This document shows positions 10,923-22,179 of a stretch of DNA of 64,000 bases, piece after piece. The stretch is from NCBI RefSeq assembly GCF_049243985.1, contig NC_135375.1, positions 30,876,490 through 30,940,489 of the forward strand, in the 5' to 3' direction. The notes below the pieces were generated by a model that was not told where the DNA came from, ran no database searches, and was given only the letters and a program-made list of their open reading frames with translations. Each line of letters starts with the position of its first letter. Within the stretch, counting starts at the first letter, position 1. Source of the DNA: Paroedura picta (lineage: Eukaryota; Chordata; Lepidosauria; Squamata; Gekkonidae). Both the position numbers and the translations under genes were made by a program.

Positions 10923-12600
10923 TAGCTGAAGACAAGGAGCAGATGAAAGGTTGTTTGGGTGAGGGGGAGAAAGGGGAACAGGATAACAGGAGGCTCCCAG
11001 GAGGGGAAAAAGAGGAAATGTGGATCGAGAATATTATGCGTGTGGAATACAGTGAGGGGCCCTCTCCAAGTCCTTGTGGGTTCCTAGGTGTACAATTAGG
11101 CCTGGCCTGGTTGATGACACCACAAAGATATTGAAGAGAGAGGCTGCCAGAGGGAGGAGATAAGAGAAAACTGGAAAGGAGGACAGATAAAGGCTGGTTA
11201 ACTGGTGGGTGAAAAGGAGGGAGGAATAAGGAAAAGGGAGGGTATAGAGGCTTTCTGGGAAGCGAAGAAATAGAGTGAGGCCAGCAGAAAAGAGATGCTC
11301 TGCGTAAGTCTCTATTTGTTACCTTATGACTATATCAGAACTGGTAAGAAAAAGAGCATGAGTTGTTACTGAGTTAGCTGGTGTTTTTTTTCTGCTTTAG
11401 ACAATCAGTCATCAGGGGACTCCATTTTTCTCCTGTTACTTATTTATGCAAGAATTGATATTGGCTCTGCAGATTTAGCAAGTTCAATGAGCATTTATCC
11501 TTCCCGAGGAATTTTGGAGGGCAATGTGTTTGGGATTCAATTTCTCCATGGACTTACTGAGACAGACTCATCTTAAATCACTTAAATCGGTCAGATTTCA
11601 GCCAGTCTGCCATTTCTCCTAATAGCTACAGGAAAGATCACTTCCAAAAAAGATCCCTTTTCCTTCCTTCCTTCCTTCCTTTCACACCCTCCCCCTCCCC
11701 TTACTATCTTCCTTTCTTCTGCTTTCTCGGTGCTTACCTTATGGCTCGCTCTCCTGGCTCACACCTCATTCCTTTTCACCTCTGCCTTTTGTACAAGACA
11801 GCCATTGGGTCTGTCCATCAGCTGTCGAGCTCATTCTATAAGAGAGAAGGCTGCTGCTCAGGATCATGGAGCCCCTCGCTTCGGCCTCTGAGGGCACTCT
11901 GGAGGAATGCTTTCCCACTAAAGGGCATTTTCTCCTCTCCCTGTTTGAGGAGCTATGCAAATGGTGCAGCTTTTTGCCAGCAGCCAGATCAATCAGAGAT
12001 TAATCATGGATAAGCCACTTTGACCTCAAGCAGAATTTATCTGAATATGTAATCACATAATATAGCCATTGCTAATAAGATGCTAAATCAAATTCCAGTC
12101 ACTCATCATCATTTGTAAAATGGGTTTCCGAGCGTAAGCAATTCCTTTCTTGAAACTACAAAAAGGAATTTAAACTGAAATGGAAGGTGTGTTTTTGAGG
12201 GAGACGATGGAAATCATAACTAGGACACACTCTTTCCACACCTCACGGGTAAGAAAGGGAGGGTAGAACTGTGAGTTCCCCGCCCCAACCCCGGTCTCTG
12301 TTCCTTGGGTAATCTCTCCCTACATCAGATAGCCAACAGTCTATCAAGGTAACTTCATTTTTGTTCTCTGATTCTAGCATAAGATCTGTTATACATTCAA
12401 TTCATATTAAGCTGTTTGATGCTGTTTTTATACTTTATGTGGGTTTTTAACTAACAATTCATGGTGTTTTATGCTTCTTTTATAGTTTTTGAGGTTTTTT
12501 TTAAAAGTAATCCTTGAGCATGTCCTCAGGGTCTGTGGTGTAGAGACTTTCTAAATAAATAAATCTCTCTGTGACTGAAAGTTGCCCTGTTAGCATGGCG
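10923..12600. other. Intergenic sequence; purine-rich then unique
   Basis: 10930-11300 is strongly purine-rich (GGAGGAAGG-like). 11660-11682 holds a (CCTT)n run. 11950-12190 is an evenly complex AT-rich block with ATTAATCATGGATAAG and GTAATCACATAATAT, another guess at a conserved element. 12415-12565 ends in AAATAAATAAAT and may be an L2-type tail. No gene is seen. Confidence 0.45.
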
Positions 12601-12830
12601 AGATAATCATGGTAGGAAATGCCATCAAGTCATGGTGCAGTTGACATAAGGCCTCATAGGGTTCTCAAGGCACGAGACAAACAGAGGTGATTGGCATTGC
12701 TTATCTCTGCATAGCTGTCCTGCACTTCCTTAGCAGTCTCTCATCCAAGTATGAACCAGGATAACCCTGGTTACTCTGGTTACCTGATTGGATTGAGTAA
12801 ACCTGGGCCATCCAGGTCAGGGCAGAGAGA
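12600..12830 (-). repeat. 5S rRNA-derived SINE (5S-Sauria-RTE type)
   Basis: CAGTCTCTCATCCAAGTATG with AACCAGGATAACCCTG matches the reverse of 5S rRNA (GTCTCCCATCCAAGTACTAACCAGGCCCGACCCTG). The left side, GCCATCAAGTCATGGTGCAG then ATAGGGTTCTCAAGGCA, is the reverse of a BovB/RTE-like 3' tail ('gccataagtcggaatcgacttgacggc'). So a 5S head and an RTE tail are both visible. Confidence 0.75.
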
Positions 12831-12870
12831 TAATAGGTGGTGGAAATAGTAACTGACAGACACACTGTAG

Positions 12871-12935
12871 ATTCAAGTGGGTAGCCGTGTTGGTCTGAAC
12901 TGGCACAGCAAAAATAGAGTCCAATAGCTCCTTTA
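12871..12935. repeat. 'gtagccgtgttggtctg' repeat fragment
   Basis: TCAAGTGGGTAGCCGTGTTG then GTCTGAACTGGCACAGCA matches the start of a longer copy at 17991-18130. This motif is widespread in reptile genomes; I do not know its class with certainty. Confidence 0.6.
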
Positions 12936-12974
12936 ATAATTCCCTCACCCCTGCTAAACTTATTGCAAATCTCT

Positions 12975-13590
12975 GATTAGAAGTGGCAACATGCAACCCC
13001 CCGACCCTCTGCCGACATTGCTGCTGCCACTTTCAGACCACGACCCCTGAAGAGGCTGTGACTGAGCCGCCAAAAAAGCCACCTCGATGGTGGAGTGAGC
13101 TTTCCAGGCAAAGACCGAGGGAGGAAATGCAACACTTGAGGGGCTGGGTAAGGGCAGGACCAGGCTGCCTGGTTATTTGCACATGGCCTGTGGAGACAGC
13201 AGAAAAGGCAAGACGACCCACAGAGATCCACATGGAGTGGCACCAGGAGAGGCAGCAGGCAAATAAAGGGCACTGGTCTGCCAGCGTGGGTGACAGAGGC
13301 CGCAAGACAACCCACAGAGATCTGCTGTTGCTGCAGGTGGATCCAGGGTTGGGACAGCCCCCTCTCAGGCCACATTCACCTGGCCATGCCCCTGTTGATG
13401 AGGGACTACAGAGGCTACGGGTATTCAACAGACCCCCATCTTATGGGGCCAGCAACGTCCATAGGTCAGGAGGGAAGACAAAACCTGGTGGGGATGGGAA
13501 GATGGTGGAGCCACCAGCAGGAACAGCTTCAGCTCCACAATTGAAAGCCTTTATCACTTTGCTTTTGGGGCTTCTTGGGTTGTGACTGGT
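12975..13590. repeat. GC-rich, stop-poor unidentified segment
   Basis: A 200-codon frame is open on the + strand and a 131-132 codon frame on the - strand over the same bases. This is expected of GC/CAG-rich sequence with few TA-containing codons. The segment contains an internal imperfect repeat (GCAAGACGACCCACAGAG near 13209 and GCAAGACAACCCACAGAG near 13302). No protein family is recognised and no splice logic supports an exon. It is probably part of an unnamed interspersed repeat; a lineage-specific gene cannot be excluded. Confidence 0.35.
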
Positions 13591-15725
13591 GGGGGGAAAG
13601 GAGAAAGGAATCCACTGGTGGGCTGCAAAGAAGACAATCTACAGGCTTTCTCCTCCAGTTCAGCAGCACTCAGCTGGTGGGGCAGAGCGGGCCCACCACT
13701 AGCCAGCTCACCGTAAGGAAGGGGGAGGGAAGTGGCAGCAGCTAGGCACCCCACAGCAAGGATCCTGAGGTGAAAGCAGGCCTGGACTGCAGTCTCCAGC
13801 CTCTGATCACCCTCTACTGTACTTATGGAACCGCGGCAACTGGGAGAGAAGGGAAGGGAGGAGATGAGAACCATGGTGTGGAAGAAGAGCCACACCTCCC
13901 TCCATATATTTTCCACCACCAGTGACACACCAGTAGAGTTTTTACAAACCACAGATACTTTGAGAACAGGACACGCTGATCCCATCTTTCCCTCACGGTG
14001 CTTCAGCAGAACATGTGGACCTTTGATGAAATGAAAACTAAAATATCCCTGCAAGTTTACTCAAGAGTAGGCAGGCTTTGTGCCCAGACAAGCCTTATCC
14101 ACAAAATAATCATGCATAGACAGCATTGAACTAGCAAGCTATTTCTCAATGCAGAAATAGTATGGGCTTGATAATGATGAGAAACACACACATACCCCAT
14201 TTCCTCCCAGTCAGTGGATGGCTGGCTGGGCCAAAAATAAAGAGGAGGGATGGCAGGTGTGTCTCTTCAATTCACTTTTGCCTTGAAAAGCAGGCATGGA
14301 AAGGGGAGCCTTTTGCTTACTCCTGAAAATAAATTCCATATGCAGAGATAATAGACCGATATGGGAGACAGAAAAGTGACCAATCCAAATGGGAAATTGC
14401 CCTTCTGCAAGAGGCCACCCCTTCAAAAAAGACAACTCACCCCACTCCAAACCTCTTTTGAGGTGGTGCTGAAAGTGTCATCTTCACAGCGATGGCTCCA
14501 TGGGTCTCCTCTCCTCCCCCAGCCCTCCCCAGTTTCATAATAGCCATGCCTTACTGATTTGACACATCCATAGGAGACTTCTGGCCTCTGGCTTGAAAGG
14601 AAAGTTTTGCTGGCAGTTGGGGGGGGGGGGAGGAGGTGGCTTTGGGTGTGTTTGGGATTTCTCTTCCACTAAGGAGCTGCCCTTTAAATGGATTTTAATT
14701 GGCTGGAATGCTGAAGGCATCTCATTAGGCAGTCATTTGTATTTGAAGCACACCCCTCAGCAGCTGAAGCATGTCCCAGAAGTGTTCGGAACTGTGGTAT
14801 GCTCAGACCAAAAATGATACCATTAATAAAGGGTGGGTTATTTTTACTAGCCATTCTTATAAGTAACATAAAGCAGTATGACTGCATATACCCTATGTGC
14901 AAGAGTGCAACCTTGCAACTTACTTTCCAAACTCCTCAGAATAGAGATAAGTTATGCAACATTATAATTTTCTCATTTCTCCTCTGAAAATACTGAGTTC
15001 TTTAAAAACATATAAAATGTTCTTTGAAGCATTATAGGATTAAAGTATAACAACGAGTTTCTGATTATAGCCACTATAGTTTTTATTAAATTACTTTTAC
15101 ACGTTTGTGACTATAATTTCCTGTTGTTTCTTTGTAAGGCTACAGTCCTGGCACATTTAGCTGGGAGATGATGTGTCTACACAGCATGAGGCTTTTGTGA
15201 CAACAAGTGGGTTATCTGTAGTTATATCAACTATGTAATAAATATGGAAGGTGTATATTATCTATCTATCTGACTGTCCATCTATTCATCCATCTATTGT
15301 AAGGCCCTCCTCTTGGGCAGGAGCGCGAGGGATCCAGAAGCCCAGAAGGGAGCACAGTGCTAGGCATCCTCCTCGCTCAGAAGGTGTTGGGTGATCCAGG
15401 GCTGTTGTGTAAGATGCTTTCACAAAAACATTATATGCAAAAATCTGATTCTCTTATGATGCTGGAGCACAAGGATGCTGGAGCACAACTTGCAGATCTT
15501 GCTTCCGTGATGCTTGGGTCCAGACTAGACATTTCCGTGGTTGCAAGGATTTTGGCCCAGGGAGCATGTTTTCCTGCCTCCTCCTCCTCTCCTGTGGCCT
15601 CTTGATCCAGTCCATGGTGGAGAGAGAAAACGAAGAACATGATTTTGAGGAATATCACACTCCATGGAAGGAAGTTATATACACTTGGAAATGTTAGGAT
15701 GGATCCATTGTTGCCCCAAGTAACT
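13591..15725. other. Intergenic sequence with simple repeats
   Basis: A 166-codon minus-strand frame at 13554-14054 resembles no family. A G-run lies at about 14619-14632 and a (ATCT)n-type microsatellite at 15257-15298. Nothing else is supported. Confidence 0.45.
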
Positions 15726-15990
15726 AGCCAGCTTGGTGGAGTGGTTAGGAGCACCAGCTTCTAATCTGGAGAGCTAGGTTTGATTCCCCGTTCCCTCAGC
15801 TGGGTGACTTTGGACTCGCCACAGCACTGATAAAGCTGTTCTGACTGAGCAGTAATATCAGGACTCTCTCAGCCTCACCAACCTCACAGGGTGTCAGTTG
15901 TGGGGAGAGGAAAGGGAAGGTGCTTTTAAGCCACTTTGAGACTACTTCTGGTAGAGAAAAGTGGCATATAAGAACCGACTCTTCTTCTAG
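15726..15990 (+). repeat. MIR-like CTT-tailed SINE, full length
   Basis: AGCCAGCTTGGTGGAGTGG head, GGTTTGATTCCCC B box, CACAGCACTGATAAAGCTG middle, and GCATATAAGAACCGACTCTT tail. The middle lacks part of the 'cctccacatgcagcc' linker compared with the 4250 copy. Confidence 0.85.
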
Positions 15991-17454
15991 TTGGGCTGTT
16001 TGTACAGCTTGCATAGTACATAGTAAAAGGAAGGTCTTTTAATGTTAACTTTGATGACTACTGGAGATATTTTTCCTTCTTCCATTATTTTGCCTTTCTG
16101 GTGTGTGTCCCCTGCCCAGGTATATAAAATCTCATGGCAGGTTTATTTTTAATAAATTTGCATTTCGTATTCAGAACCAAAAGTTTATGAAAGAGTGTCC
16201 TGGCACACACATCTATGGATTTATTCAGCTCGTATTCCGTTGTGTTGTCATTCTGACATGTTTTAGCCTCCAGTAGGCAGAGAATGGCAGCCTATCAATT
16301 CAGTGGGAAGGGGATGTTTGAATACGCAGAGTTTTTCTGCATGTACAATAATTCAGATACTCCTGGTGCTGTTTCTTCTGTGTGCTTCAGAAACCGGCCA
16401 ATTAGAGGTTTTTGTTTTGTTTTTTAATTGTGTGGCTCATTTGGCTTTTCTTTTCCTCCTGCTAAGAGAGACAGGGTGTGCATTTTCCTCCTTGGCAAAA
16501 TGTGATTTGCAGGGATTTGCTGACATGAACTCTGATAGTGACCTATATAATAGAGACTCCATTGTCCTTACAGCTGAGTCAGGTTATCATCAGCTGCGCT
16601 CCTCAATTGATACGTAGCCCTTGATGAAGACGGAGTAGTCTGGTTTGTACTGTCATTAGTGCCACCAGGAACACAGAGCATAGGCTTACATCTCTCTTTG
16701 GCCTTTCCAAGGGAAACAAAGTGGAATGCCCTTCACTTGTGACTGTGAGGACAATGAGACCTGAAATGGCATTTAGAAGAGAGCCACAAAAGGGTTGGAC
16801 ATTGGCGCTAAGAAATTAATTGGAGTTGATCTTGTCTAGACAGCTGAAAAATGAATTCATGTTTATCCACCTTGATGAAAACAACTCTCTCCTTTTGATT
16901 AAAACTAAGAGACTGTGGCATGCTGGTGCCGGACTATTCTTTTGTGGCAATAGTAACACAGAGGGTTGACATTTGTACATGGGAGCTAGTTGTTGAAAAA
17001 AAGCCAATTGTTGTGATCTGAATCTTTAATTAGACGTGTCAAAAGTATAGCAGATTAAATAATGTATAACATGCCAGAACGACGTTGTGAGTGACAAGTA
17101 ATATTGTAATACAGAATTTCACATGGCGTCAGAGTCACCGTTTAATATCTTTATTAATTATCAAGAAAAGGGTAGGCACCATTGTAATATAATGCACCAA
17201 TTATGGAAAATAATTGTTTAATGGTATCTACAAAGCTGTGAAATAGAATGGTTCAGTAATTATTAGGTACTGTTTTTTTTAAAAAACTAACTTAGCATAA
17301 AGTATCTTTGTCAAAGGTACTTAAGGAAACTAAAGGCACTTCCAAAAGGAGGGTATTGTAAGTGTCAACATTCTGATCTTTGTCAATTGAGAAGCTGCTA
17401 CTAATCTAAATACACCAGGATAGGATTCATTCTTCATTGGTTAATAGAACAATG
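15991..17454. other. Intergenic sequence, part possibly conserved
   Basis: No exon is recognised. The stretch 17010-17280 is AT-rich but complex (TTTAATTAGACGTGTC, TCTTTATTAATTATC, CCAATTATGGAAAATAATTG), the type of sequence often found in deeply conserved noncoding elements. This is inference from texture only. Confidence 0.35.
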
Positions 17455-17990
17455 GATTTAGAAGTGGCTGTAGAGGCCATCCAGTCCAAACCCTTACTGA
17501 AATGCATCCGTGACAAGTGTTCAAACCAGCCACTGCCTGACTGCCAGTGCTCACTGCTCACTAGCTCCCTAGATAGCGAATTCCACTGCTGAACTAATCT
17601 TACTTTAAATCCCCCATAACATCCAGCCAGTATCTTTCCGCCTGTAATTTAAACCCATTATTGTGCTGCTGCTAACAGGAACAACTCCCTGCCCTCCTTT
17701 AAGCGACAGCCTTTCAAATACCTAAAGAGAGCAATAATGTCCGCCCTCAATCGTCTCTTCTCCCGACTGAAGTCCTTCAGACTTTCCTGGTAGGGCTGGG
17801 TCCCCAGACACTTTATAATCTTTAATGGTCTCCTCTGCAACTGCTCCATTCTGTCCTCACCGTTTTTGAAGTGAGACCTCCAGAATTGCATACAGTATTC
17901 TAGGCATCGCCTGACCAATGCAGAGTATGATGGAACTATGACATCTTGTGATTTAGATATTATGCCTCTGTTGATACAGCCCAAGGCTGG
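17455..17990 (-). repeat. CR1 LINE 3' part with RT C-terminus
   Basis: Minus-strand translation gives YSALVRRCLEYCMQFWRSHF, then RMEQLQRRPLKIIKCLG, ESLKDFSREKRRLRADIIAL and FRYLKG, matching the conserved CR1 ORF2 C-terminal region (LYSALVRPHLEYCVQFW ... ERLRELGLFSLEKRRLRGDL). The frame is open for 108 codons, so this copy is less decayed than that at 3325. The 3' UTR is at the left end. Confidence 0.85.
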
Positions 17991-18130
17991 TTCAAGTGGG
18001 TAGCCATGTTGGTCTGAAGCAGCAGAACAGATTTAGAGCCCAGTGGCACCTTTAAGACCAACAAAGTTTTATTCTAGGTATGAGCTTTACTGTGCATGCA
18101 CAATTCCTCAGATACAATGTCATGGAATGG
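17991..18130. repeat. 'gtagccatgttggtctg' interspersed repeat
   Basis: TCAAGTGGGTAGCCATGTTG, then CAGTGGCACCTTTAAGACCA, then ACAAAGTTTTATTCTAGG and AATTCCTCAGATACA. The order matches a repeat common in turtles, crocodilians and lizards ('gagtccagtggcacctttaagaccaacaaag'). Its class is unclear to me. It abuts the CR1 copy at its left edge. Confidence 0.65.
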
Positions 18131-19776
18131 AAGTAAGTTCATATAGGCAAAATGTGAAGATATTAATATACAGCATAATGAAAATGGTTAACAGATTCCA
18201 GAGATAAATAGGAAAAAAAACAGCAATTTGGATTTGTTTGTATTCATTTGAGATTGAATTGCATGGGAAACATCTTGGGCTCAATAAATATGTCTACATT
18301 AAGAAAATAATTGCTGACAGCAGTTAGCTGAGATCTTGCCCTTCTGCCCCCTGCCTGTCCTCTCAAGCATGGAAGCATCTTGGGGCATCATCTTCTGTGA
18401 AGTAGAGCATTTGACTGTCTCTGTTTGCAGACCAGAGAAAGGTATTTCTCAACCTAGACTTGTTAACCCTAATCTGACCTGTTCATAGGGGCAGTTCAGA
18501 AGTGTACTTCCTCAAAAGTATGGTCTGTTGAAATAATAATTTAAACTATCTGAGATATGGTTCCAAAATTCTGCACTTGGTTTCTTCTTTTCTATCAGAG
18601 TGGTTAAATAAAGGATGAGAATTTCAGTGAACAAGAAAGGGACATATTTCCTGGTAGATTTCTCTTACCAAAAGACACGTTTGTGAAGTTTCCAGAAATA
18701 ATTGGCACCCTGGGGAATTTTCTGCAAATAAAACGTAGCCACAAGTTGTTTAGTTAGAGTCCTTCTATAGCCAAAGAAAAGATAATTTCAGTTGCAGGGC
18801 TTATTTTTAATTCTGAAGTGTTGAAGTGATTGATTATAGGCATAGTAGAATGGATTAAAGCATCTGGCTCAAAATTAAACAAAACAAACTCATCAGCATA
18901 TGTTGCTAATCTGTGTCCTTGCTTGGGGCATTACATCCTTTTACAACAACCAATACTTGGAATTCACCTTTGCCCCCTTCTTTGGATGCCTGCTGTGCTG
19001 ATAATGCAGCATTGCCAATACAGTGAACAAAAAGTTATTTGTAATTTTACTTTGCATGAATGTTGTAAACAGTTGTAGAAGAGTCATAGGCAAGAAATGC
19101 TACATTAACTTGTACATAGAATGGGTCCTATAGAGACAAATAACACCCCAGGAAAGTTGATAATATTCTGTGCTGGAGAAAGATTTAGAGCAAGAATCTG
19201 TTTTTGAAAAAGTATCAGTTTTGTAATCACGGAATATCTCTTGTTAGTGTGTGTGTGTATACATATATATAAACTGAGTATTTAAAATCTGCCTCAAGCA
19301 ATTTCTCTGGAAAGCCTGCATTTAAAAATTTCCAAGTAAATAAGTAGGTAAATGGGACAAATAGGGAACATCTCTAAAGAATTGTTACAGGTAGAATGGC
19401 GGCCTCTCTATGTAAAGAATAGTGAATTCAGTTTATAAATGCTCTTATACTCTGGCTCTTTTAGATGGCTAGATCTGGTTTTTAGTTATTCTGATTTGTT
19501 TTACTGACTTGTTTTATTTATCTTGATTGGTTTTGTTTTATTGTTTAGCTGGATGCAGCAGATCTGGAGAGGTAGCATATACACCTCCTAAATATATACA
19601 TTTCAGGTCGATAGACAACTACCTGTATTCCTTTTTGAAAGGTTCTCTTTCTAATATCTGGATACCTCAGAAGGTGATTAGTTGTAAAATGGGAAGTAGG
19701 CAGATAATACACATCTATGCAGCAAGATGCTCTTTTCAGCCCTTCCTGGAAAGAGCCTGAATTTATTACCCTAGAG
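18131..19776. other. Intergenic sequence, nothing recognised
   Basis: Unique AT-rich sequence. A (GT)n(AT)n microsatellite lies at 19246-19271. No exon or named repeat is seen. Confidence 0.5.
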
Positions 19777-20116
19777 CAGTGGTCCGCAACTTTCCAGTTG
19801 CCGCGGACCGCTGCTCCAGAGTGGCGGGAGAGGGTGGCCCGGGGCCTCGCGCACGCGCGGCAGCCCCAGCGCAAACGCGCATGCGCGGACTGCCGTGCAT
19901 GCGTGTTTGCAGGGGCACAAACGCGCGTGCATGGCAGTCCGCACATGTGCGTTTGTGCTGCCGCCATGCCGGCGGCCGCGGTTCCCTCTCCCGGCCCCTC
20001 TGGGCCGCCAGCAAATTGGCCGCCAAAGCTTGCCGGGCCGCGAGCTAATTGGCTGCTTCGGCGGCCGATTTGCTCGCGGCCTGGCGAGCTTCTCGCTTTG
20101 GGGGGGCGGGAAGAGG
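19777..20116 (+). mobile_element. hAT-type element, GC-rich, right end missing
   Basis: Starts CAGTGGTCCGCAACTTTCCA, a hAT-type terminal sequence like those at 30145 and 37214. Its interior is very CpG-rich, and 19869-19959 folds as an imperfect hairpin with arms of about 43 bases whose mismatches are mostly C/T or G/A at CpG. No matching right terminus is found before 20160. The 202, 141 and 129-codon frames here are by-products of high GC. Confidence 0.65.
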
Positions 20117-20121
20117 GAGCC

Positions 20122-20158
20122 ACCATAGCACAAGGATCTTGACCATAGCACAAGGATC
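20122..20158. repeat. Short direct duplication
   Basis: ACCATAGCACAAGGATC occurs at 20122-20138 and again at 20142-20158, period 20. It lies at the junction between two hAT-type fragments and may record their insertion or loss. Confidence 0.8.
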
Positions 20159-20159
20159 A

Positions 20160-20228
20160 ATGCTGGCAGGGGCTCCTGGGAATTCTAGTCCATGGACATC
20201 TGGAGGGCCGCAATTTGACTACTCCTGA
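20160..20228 (+). mobile_element. Right half of palindromic hAT-type MITE
   Basis: CTGGCAGGGGCTCCTGGGAA through GTCCATGGACATCTGGAGGG to GACTACTCCTG matches the right half of the complete palindromic element at 36436-36571. The left half is absent. Confidence 0.8.
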
Positions 20229-20239
20229 TCTTGACCATG

Positions 20240-21861
20240 TGACTGAAGGCAAACTGGGGCAGGTATTTTCCACGTCCTGTGGTAGCCATTCTGTAGATGT
20301 AGCCGTGTTGTGTCTGGATTCCAAAGGTGTTTGTGGGCTCAGAAGGCCTGGGAACTCCTGCCCTAGTGAACAATAGAAAACTGAAGTTGTCCAGAGAAAA
20401 TTTCTGAACTCATCATATAGGCCTGTGTTCATATAAATGAGAACAACTGGGCAAAAGCCACCTTGTAATAACTACTATATTTAAAAAAAATTAAACACGA
20501 GAATCCAGCCTTGCAGATATGTATGGAGAATGGATGCTACTGCTAAAACTGTTCTGTGAGATTCCCTTTAACGGGATTTCTTTTCTTCTCATTAACAAGC
20601 ACAATGTTATAATGCAATGGCAGGGAAGGAGGGTTCACACTCCTCCTCCTCCTCCAAATATTCCCTTCGTACCCAAATTGATCTCACCGCTTGGTTAGTG
20701 AGGAGTTCTAATGCAGTTCTTGCTCGCACCAAGGGCAGTAGAGCCCTCGAGACTGAAGAAGGGCTTTGAGTTGCTTTTCAAGTATTGCAGCTTTTTACTC
20801 TGGATTATTTGCCCTGAAATAGATATGTCAGAACTCCCTCCTGGCTCTTCAGGAAGGGATCGATATATTTTTCAACATATATATTTTTAAGACACTTTAA
20901 GAGAATTACTGCTGGCAAGAGACTATTTTTCATGTATATAGGCCAACCAGTATTTTTGTTTCCAATGCTTTGACACTAAGGACATTGCTCAAAATCAGCA
21001 AAAGCGTTTTTATTCTCTGGCTCTTTTGCACCTACAACCAGGTTTCAAAGGATGTCGGGTGCTCGCTTTGTCTGGCGTTTAAACCTCCTGAATAGCAGGG
21101 GGGGGGGGACCCTGACCTTTAAAAAAAAAAAGAAAAAGAGTTCTTCTTCCAAATGCCTTTCCCAATTTTAGACACTATTTCAAAAGCTAGCCATTTAACT
21201 CTTTTTTTTTTGCGGGGGTGGGGCAGTCCTTAAATCGAGACGAAAATGATATGAAGTGAATGTTTGAAGAAGAAAGACTCCAACACCTTCTCATTACATC
21301 TTTTGAAATGGAGACAAGGATGGACTTCAACAGCTGCTCGTCCTTCCGAGCACGCCATCCCAAAAAGGTATTTTTCTACACACATCAGTAACCACACTGC
21401 AAAGAAAATCTGTCTCTTTCATTCAATTGCACTGTTCAACTTGAAAGTGGGGGCAACCTTTGAGATGTTCCTTTTTATGCACCTAAAGACAGAGGGATTT
21501 GGTTCAGCTTTCCCATGAGCTTTGAATAAGCTGCTTCAGCACTTCAAGAACTGGTTCCTGCCTCACAGAAAATATCTCCTCCATCAGAAATGGATTTACA
21601 AGACAAGGCAGGGTTCTGTTCATGGAGGAAGGGAGTAGAGGATTTCAGAAAGGAGCAGAATTCTTTCCCACTTTGTTTTCAACACCCATTAAACTTTTGA
21701 AATAATTGAGTAACTTGTTACTTCGTAACATGAAGTTTGTGTATCATAGCATTGGCTAAAGACACCCTGTGTATAGCTTGCATTATGAATCTTTAGATGT
21801 AAGGAGATAAATAGTAAACATTTTTAACCCCCCCCCCCAAAAAAAACCCTTGAAAATCAAA
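20240..21861. other. Intergenic sequence, nothing recognised
   Basis: Mostly unique. Short homopolymer and low-complexity runs occur (G-run near 21100, A-run near 21121-21131, T-run near 21203, C-run near 21829). No exon is seen. 20760-21060 is complex sequence that could be tested for conservation. Confidence 0.45.
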
Positions 21862-22172
21862 TAATGGTGATACTATTTCCCCCTAGAAACCCAAAGGTCG
21901 TACAAATACAAAATATATAAAATCCAGCTATTTATTACCAAATGCACATAACTGTAACTTGGATTAAAAACAACCTTCAAAGATATTACTAAAAACATCA
22001 ATCCAAATGCAACATCTTGGTTGCTGTTATCCTGGATTTAAGTTTTTAATGATATCTTTGAATGTTGTTTTTAATACTAATTATGCCCACTTGGTAATAA
22101 ATAGTTAAATTATATATTTTTGTTTGTTCAACCTGTGGGTTCCTGCAGGGAAAAAAAATAGTAGCATCATTA
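21862..22172. repeat. Long inverted repeat (hairpin), possible MITE
   Basis: The left arm from TAATGGTGATACTATT at 21862 pairs with the right arm ending AATAGTAGCATCATTA at 22172. The arms continue inward for roughly 110-130 bases: CTATTTATTACCAA on the left mirrors TTGGTAATAAATAG on the right, and TTAAAAACAAC mirrors GTTGTTTTTAA. By eye the arms agree at about 75-80%. The whole 311 bp is nearly a palindrome with a short loop near 22010-22030. No coding capacity. It is either a foldback MITE or an inverted duplication; the family is not recognised. Confidence 0.75.
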
Positions 22173-22179
22173 GGGAAGG

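Noticed and set aside
13554-14054. 166-codon minus-strand frame
   Set aside because: No family resemblance, no splice context, and ordinary base composition for a chance frame in GC-richer DNA.
19545-20160. Long open frames (up to 202 codons) and CpG island at 19.8-20.1 kb as a gene
   Set aside because: The segment begins with a hAT-type terminus and holds a TE-like hairpin; the translations are low complexity and overlap on both strands.
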